From the NCBI RefSeq assembly GCF_002220865.2, contig NZ_NHRJ02000015.1, positions 1 through 64,000 of the forward strand: 64,000 nt of DNA, in the 5' to 3' direction. This DNA is from Paenibacillus xerothermodurans (GTDB taxonomy: Bacteria; Bacillota; Bacilli; Paenibacillales; NBRC-103111). The notes below the pieces were generated by a model. It did not search any database. It was not told the DNA's origin and was given only the letters and a program-made list of their open reading frames with translations. The position numbers and the translations under genes are program-made. Shown one piece after another: positions 62,011 through 64,000 of the stretch (within the stretch, counting starts at the first letter, position 1; each line of letters opens with the position of its first letter).

Positions 62011-62349
62011 TTAAGCCGCATCTCGCTTAACGGCGAACAGGCATCCGGGACAAACCTCCTCCACGGCATTCTCCGAGCAGCTTGCAGCTGGGTCAGCGCT
62101 CCCGTTGTCGCTGAAGTAATCTCCGATCGCCGTTCCATCCACTTCCACTACCTGCAGTTCCCGCGTATACAGCCAGGCAATGTTGCCGAGGGAGTCGCTG
62201 ACAGCGGCAACCGGAATCTCCTGCACCTTCTCAGTTGGAAACAAACTCCCCCCAAGCACGCTTGGCATTACCGCATGAGTTGCGCCAAAGCCGGTTCCTA
62301 CCAGCACATAAAGGCGGCCGGTTGGTGTATGACGAACGATTGTAGCCAC
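62011..62349 (-). CDS. Hypothetical protein, 112 residues
   Basis: GTG start at 62349 with GGGGGAATG spacing on the minus strand. MATIVRHTPTGRLYVLVGTGFGATHA, then small beta-rich protein with SLFPTEKVQEIPVAAVSDSLGNIAWLYTRELQVVEVDG, ending with ENAVEEVCPGCLFAVKRD. One CxxC near the C-terminus. It reads as a compact beta fold with metal or disulphide potential. I recognise no family by name. No terminator or operon partner is visible. The strong site and clean frame support it. Confidence 0.65.
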   Translation of the reverse strand: MATIVRHTPTGRLYVLVGTGFGATHAVMPSVLGGSLFPTEKVQEIPVAAVSDSLGNIAWLYTRELQVVEVDGTAIGDYFSDNGSADPAASCSENAVEEVCPGCLFAVKRDAA

Positions 62350-62513
62350 GGATTCATTCCCCCTTTAAAAAGGTAACTCTATTATAGGACGCTATCAGCG
62401 CGCTGTTTGTTACATCGGAAAGTATCAACGTCAGCTATTTAGGCATTGGCCCGAGTTTATAACTCAGATTTCTGGATATGAATGTGGAAGTAGAGTGAAA
62501 GGAGGTGAGGGAA

Positions 62514-62702
62514 ATGGCGGAAATCAAAATCATGGACGATGGCCCATTGTTCGTTAGCGGAGATGTTACTTTGCTGGACGGCGAAGGTAAGCCTATGGAA
62601 ACCAAGGAGCAATTCGCACTATGCAGATGCGGCCTGTCGCCGAACAAGCCGTACTGTACCGGCGCGCACCGGGGACAATTTGAGAGTAAAGTAAGGGCAT
62701 GA
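62514..62702 (+). CDS. CDGSH-type iron-sulphur protein, variant ligand loop
   Basis: 62 residues. Ligands C37-x-C39-x8-C48-x3-H52 (CRCGLSPNKPYCTGAH) match the CDGSH [2Fe-2S] pattern, with Thr in place of Asp at 49. A single CDGSH motif as in small bacterial mitoNEET-like proteins. The first 35 residues (MAEIKIMDDGPLFVSGDVTL) form the usual beta sheet. AAAGGAGGTG lies 8 nt before the ATG. Probably an electron or Fe-S transfer protein in the cytoplasm. Function not defined. Confidence 0.85.
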   Translation: MAEIKIMDDGPLFVSGDVTLLDGEGKPMETKEQFALCRCGLSPNKPYCTGAHRGQFESKVRA

Positions 62703-62898
62703 CATGTCCACTGTGCGCCTGCGTTTGCTTAACCGGTCACATCAAGTAATCAAAATTACATAAGAGTCCACATCTATCGGCCCGATTCGCAGCATTGCGC
62801 GAAAAGGGCCGAACTTTGTTTGCATAAAATGTCATTCAATAAAGAAAGCTAATTGAGGTATAAAAAAACCAACCATCCTGTAGGAGGAATTAGAGAGT
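62703..62898. other. Gap with a hairpin
   Basis: CGGCCC (62778-62783) and GGGCCG (62806-62811) form a hairpin without a good T tract, possibly the terminator of the CDGSH gene. AGGAGGAA follows for the next gene. Confidence 0.4.
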
Positions 62899-63234
62899 AT
62901 GTACAACTTAGTTCAACAGGCCCGCCAATGTCAGCAAGTGCTTCAGCAATTAATGCAACAAACGCAGCAATCCAACCAAGCCTATATGCAAATCCTGCAG
63001 CGCGAACAAGAAAATAACGCCATGCTTGCGCAGTTGGCCCAACGTGAAGCCCAAACTGCTCAGATGGTTCAAGCTATGCTGGAGGCGCACGAAGTTGCAA
63101 TGCAGCGTATGCAGCAGTGCGCTCAAGTTTGTCAGCAGCTGGAGCAAACCGCGCTGCAGGTGGCTAATATCACAATGCAGGGCATCGACCAAGCTCAAGT
63201 GCAGCCGGCCAACGCTGGAGTTATGTATCAATAA
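62899..63234 (+). CDS. Gln/Met-rich coiled-coil protein
   Basis: 111 residues, about a third Gln, with heptad-like MQQTQQSNQAYMQILQREQE and LAQLAQREAQTAQMVQAML. No membrane segment. Three Cys near 11, 74 and 78. AGGAGG lies 11 nt before the ATG, and a perfect terminator follows. Such small Gln-rich helical proteins are found in spore coats of Paenibacillus and Bacillus; this is inference from composition. Family not recognised. Confidence 0.75.
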   Translation: MYNLVQQARQCQQVLQQLMQQTQQSNQAYMQILQREQENNAMLAQLAQREAQTAQMVQAMLEAHEVAMQRMQQCAQVCQQLEQTALQVANITMQGIDQAQVQPANAGVMYQ

Positions 63235-63256
63235 GAGCGCTTCGGTCACACTCGAG

Positions 63257-63300
63257 AGGATTGCACGTTCTGTATTCACAGGCGTGCAATCCTTTTTTTT
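63257..63300 (+). terminator. Terminator of the Gln-rich gene
   Basis: AGGATTGCACG, loop, CGTGCAATCCT, then seven T. Perfect 11-bp stem. Confidence 0.95.
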
Positions 63301-63424
63301 ATTCGAACACGCCGACAGTGTCAAACAGCTGCTATAGGGATGCATTGCAGTGTAGGCATATATACTTATAAATTCGGACTATGAAGTATACTATAAAATA
63401 AAAATTAGGAAGGGGAGGAGGATA

Positions 63425-63847
63425 GTGTTACGAAAAACAATGGCTAGAAAAATAATCGCCAGTATCATTTCAACTATTTTATCCACGATTTTCTTGTTAT
63501 TTTTATTATCTATTGGGGAAGATGATGTAATTGCAGTAAGTGTTGTTATTGCACTTATTGTTTTTGTCGTTACATTATTTTATGGTGTACCCATTTCAAT
63601 CTTAATTCATCATTTAACTAAGAAATTTCAAGAAACCAGGCGGAGGTTGATTTCTTTGATATATCATCTATTATTTGGTTTTGCATTTGTGTTGATAATA
63701 AGTCTAATCGTTTATTTCGATCATTTAGAAAATCTCACCCATTACTGGAATGAAACTCATTTCTATTTTGTAGCTGCAATAGTAGCATCCTTTTTCCTGT
63801 GGTTAACTGAGGTAATTATATGTAAATTGGCTGGTAAAAAGCATTAG
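63425..63847 (+). CDS. Small membrane protein of unlike composition
   Basis: 140 residues with four hydrophobic segments (about 10-30, 35-60, 80-102, 115-135) and short charged loops (HHLTKKFQETRRR). GTG start at 63425 with GGGGAGG 6-8 nt upstream. AT content is clearly higher than in neighbours (many TTA, ATT, AAA codons), suggesting a different origin or relaxed use. No family recognised. No terminator or partner visible. Confidence 0.65.
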   Translation: MLRKTMARKIIASIISTILSTIFLLFLLSIGEDDVIAVSVVIALIVFVVTLFYGVPISILIHHLTKKFQETRRRLISLIYHLLFGFAFVLIISLIVYFDHLENLTHYWNETHFYFVAAIVASFFLWLTEVIICKLAGKKH

Positions 63848-63959
63848 GGAGACATTCTCCGGGCTATCCCACGTTCGTTCAAGGTACATAACATTTTGGT
63901 TTTGGGACATGCTACGCGTTGTAATTACATCCTTTAAGCCCACATTCAGGAGGTTGCTT

Positions 63960-64000
63960 ATGCAAACGCAGCAGCGTTTTTCTGCACACGAATATTTGGA
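63960..64000 (+). CDS. Start of a gene cut by the window edge
   Basis: ATG at 63960 with AGGAGG 7 nt upstream, reading MQTQQRFSAHEYL and open to the window end. Too short to identify. Confidence 0.6.
   Translation, partial: MQTQQRFSAHEYL

Overview
The window looks like a chromosomal segment of an endospore-forming Firmicute of the Paenibacillus type. Reasons: strong AGGAGG-type ribosome binding sites with frequent GTG/TTG starts, a 5S-tRNA cluster of Bacillales layout, the conserved sigW-rsiW-cdaA-cdaR-glmM-glmS block, and several spore-associated genes (CwlJ-type hydrolase, CotF-like coat protein, a giant Gly/Met repeat protein). The genus is inferred from gene content and style; no search was run.

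Layout. 1-1.3 kb: end of an rRNA operon (5S) and twelve tRNA genes, nine of them behind their own promoter. 1.5-4.4 kb: phosphoenolpyruvate carboxylase. 4.6-11.8 kb: the envelope-stress and cell-wall precursor block: ECF sigma factor SigW, an RsiW-like anti-sigma factor with an unusual bactofilin-like outer domain, c-di-AMP cyclase CdaA and its regulator CdaR, phosphoglucosamine mutase GlmM, then GlmS behind a glmS ribozyme. 11.8-25.5 kb: a degraded accessory region with two transposase remnants, at least seven broken or truncated genes, and intact aldo/keto reductases, a carboxymuconolactone-decarboxylase-like protein and two AraC_N-type (YqhC-like) regulators, suggesting a decaying aldehyde/quinone detoxification and efflux island. 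25.4-28.96 kb: a copper ATPase fused in frame to a secreted His-rich domain, behind a CsoR-like operator. 29-34.6 kb: a TVP38 membrane protein, a three-gene type III polyketide cluster (synthase, methyltransferase, flavoprotein) and a stand-alone thermolysin-type propeptide protein. 34.9-36.8 kb: an ArsB/NhaD-type permease with a small partner. 37-42 kb: the Gly/Met repeat protein and a DUF2339 membrane protein. 42.3-46.6 kb: BASS transporter, tatC-tatA, small orphan genes and a frameshifted AEC transporter. 46.7-48.1 kb: ldcA-like/cwlJ operon on the minus strand. 48.4-51.7 kb: FAD/Rieske oxidoreductase, and motAB behind a SigD-like promoter. 51.9-64 kb: many short single-gene units, each with a strong RBS and often its own hairpin terminator (DUF3892, CotF-like, zinc-finger-like, acidic, Pro-rich, Gln-rich, CDGSH, DUF441, Nudix), plus an SLH-CAP protein broken by a frameshift.

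How the genes work together. SigW/RsiW sense envelope stress, while CdaA-CdaR-GlmM-GlmS couple c-di-AMP to UDP-GlcNAc supply. A perfect SigW-type promoter lies between sigW and rsiW, which could let active SigW raise its own inhibitor. In the island, the AraC_N regulators sit beside oxidoreductase and efflux genes and probably control them. Several short genes between 42 and 63 kb (39, 58, 40, 46 and 30 codons) are supported by RBS and terminators although no family is recognised.

Limits: all family names come from reading motifs by eye. Frameshifts are visible in the given sequence, but true mutation and sequencing error cannot be told apart here.
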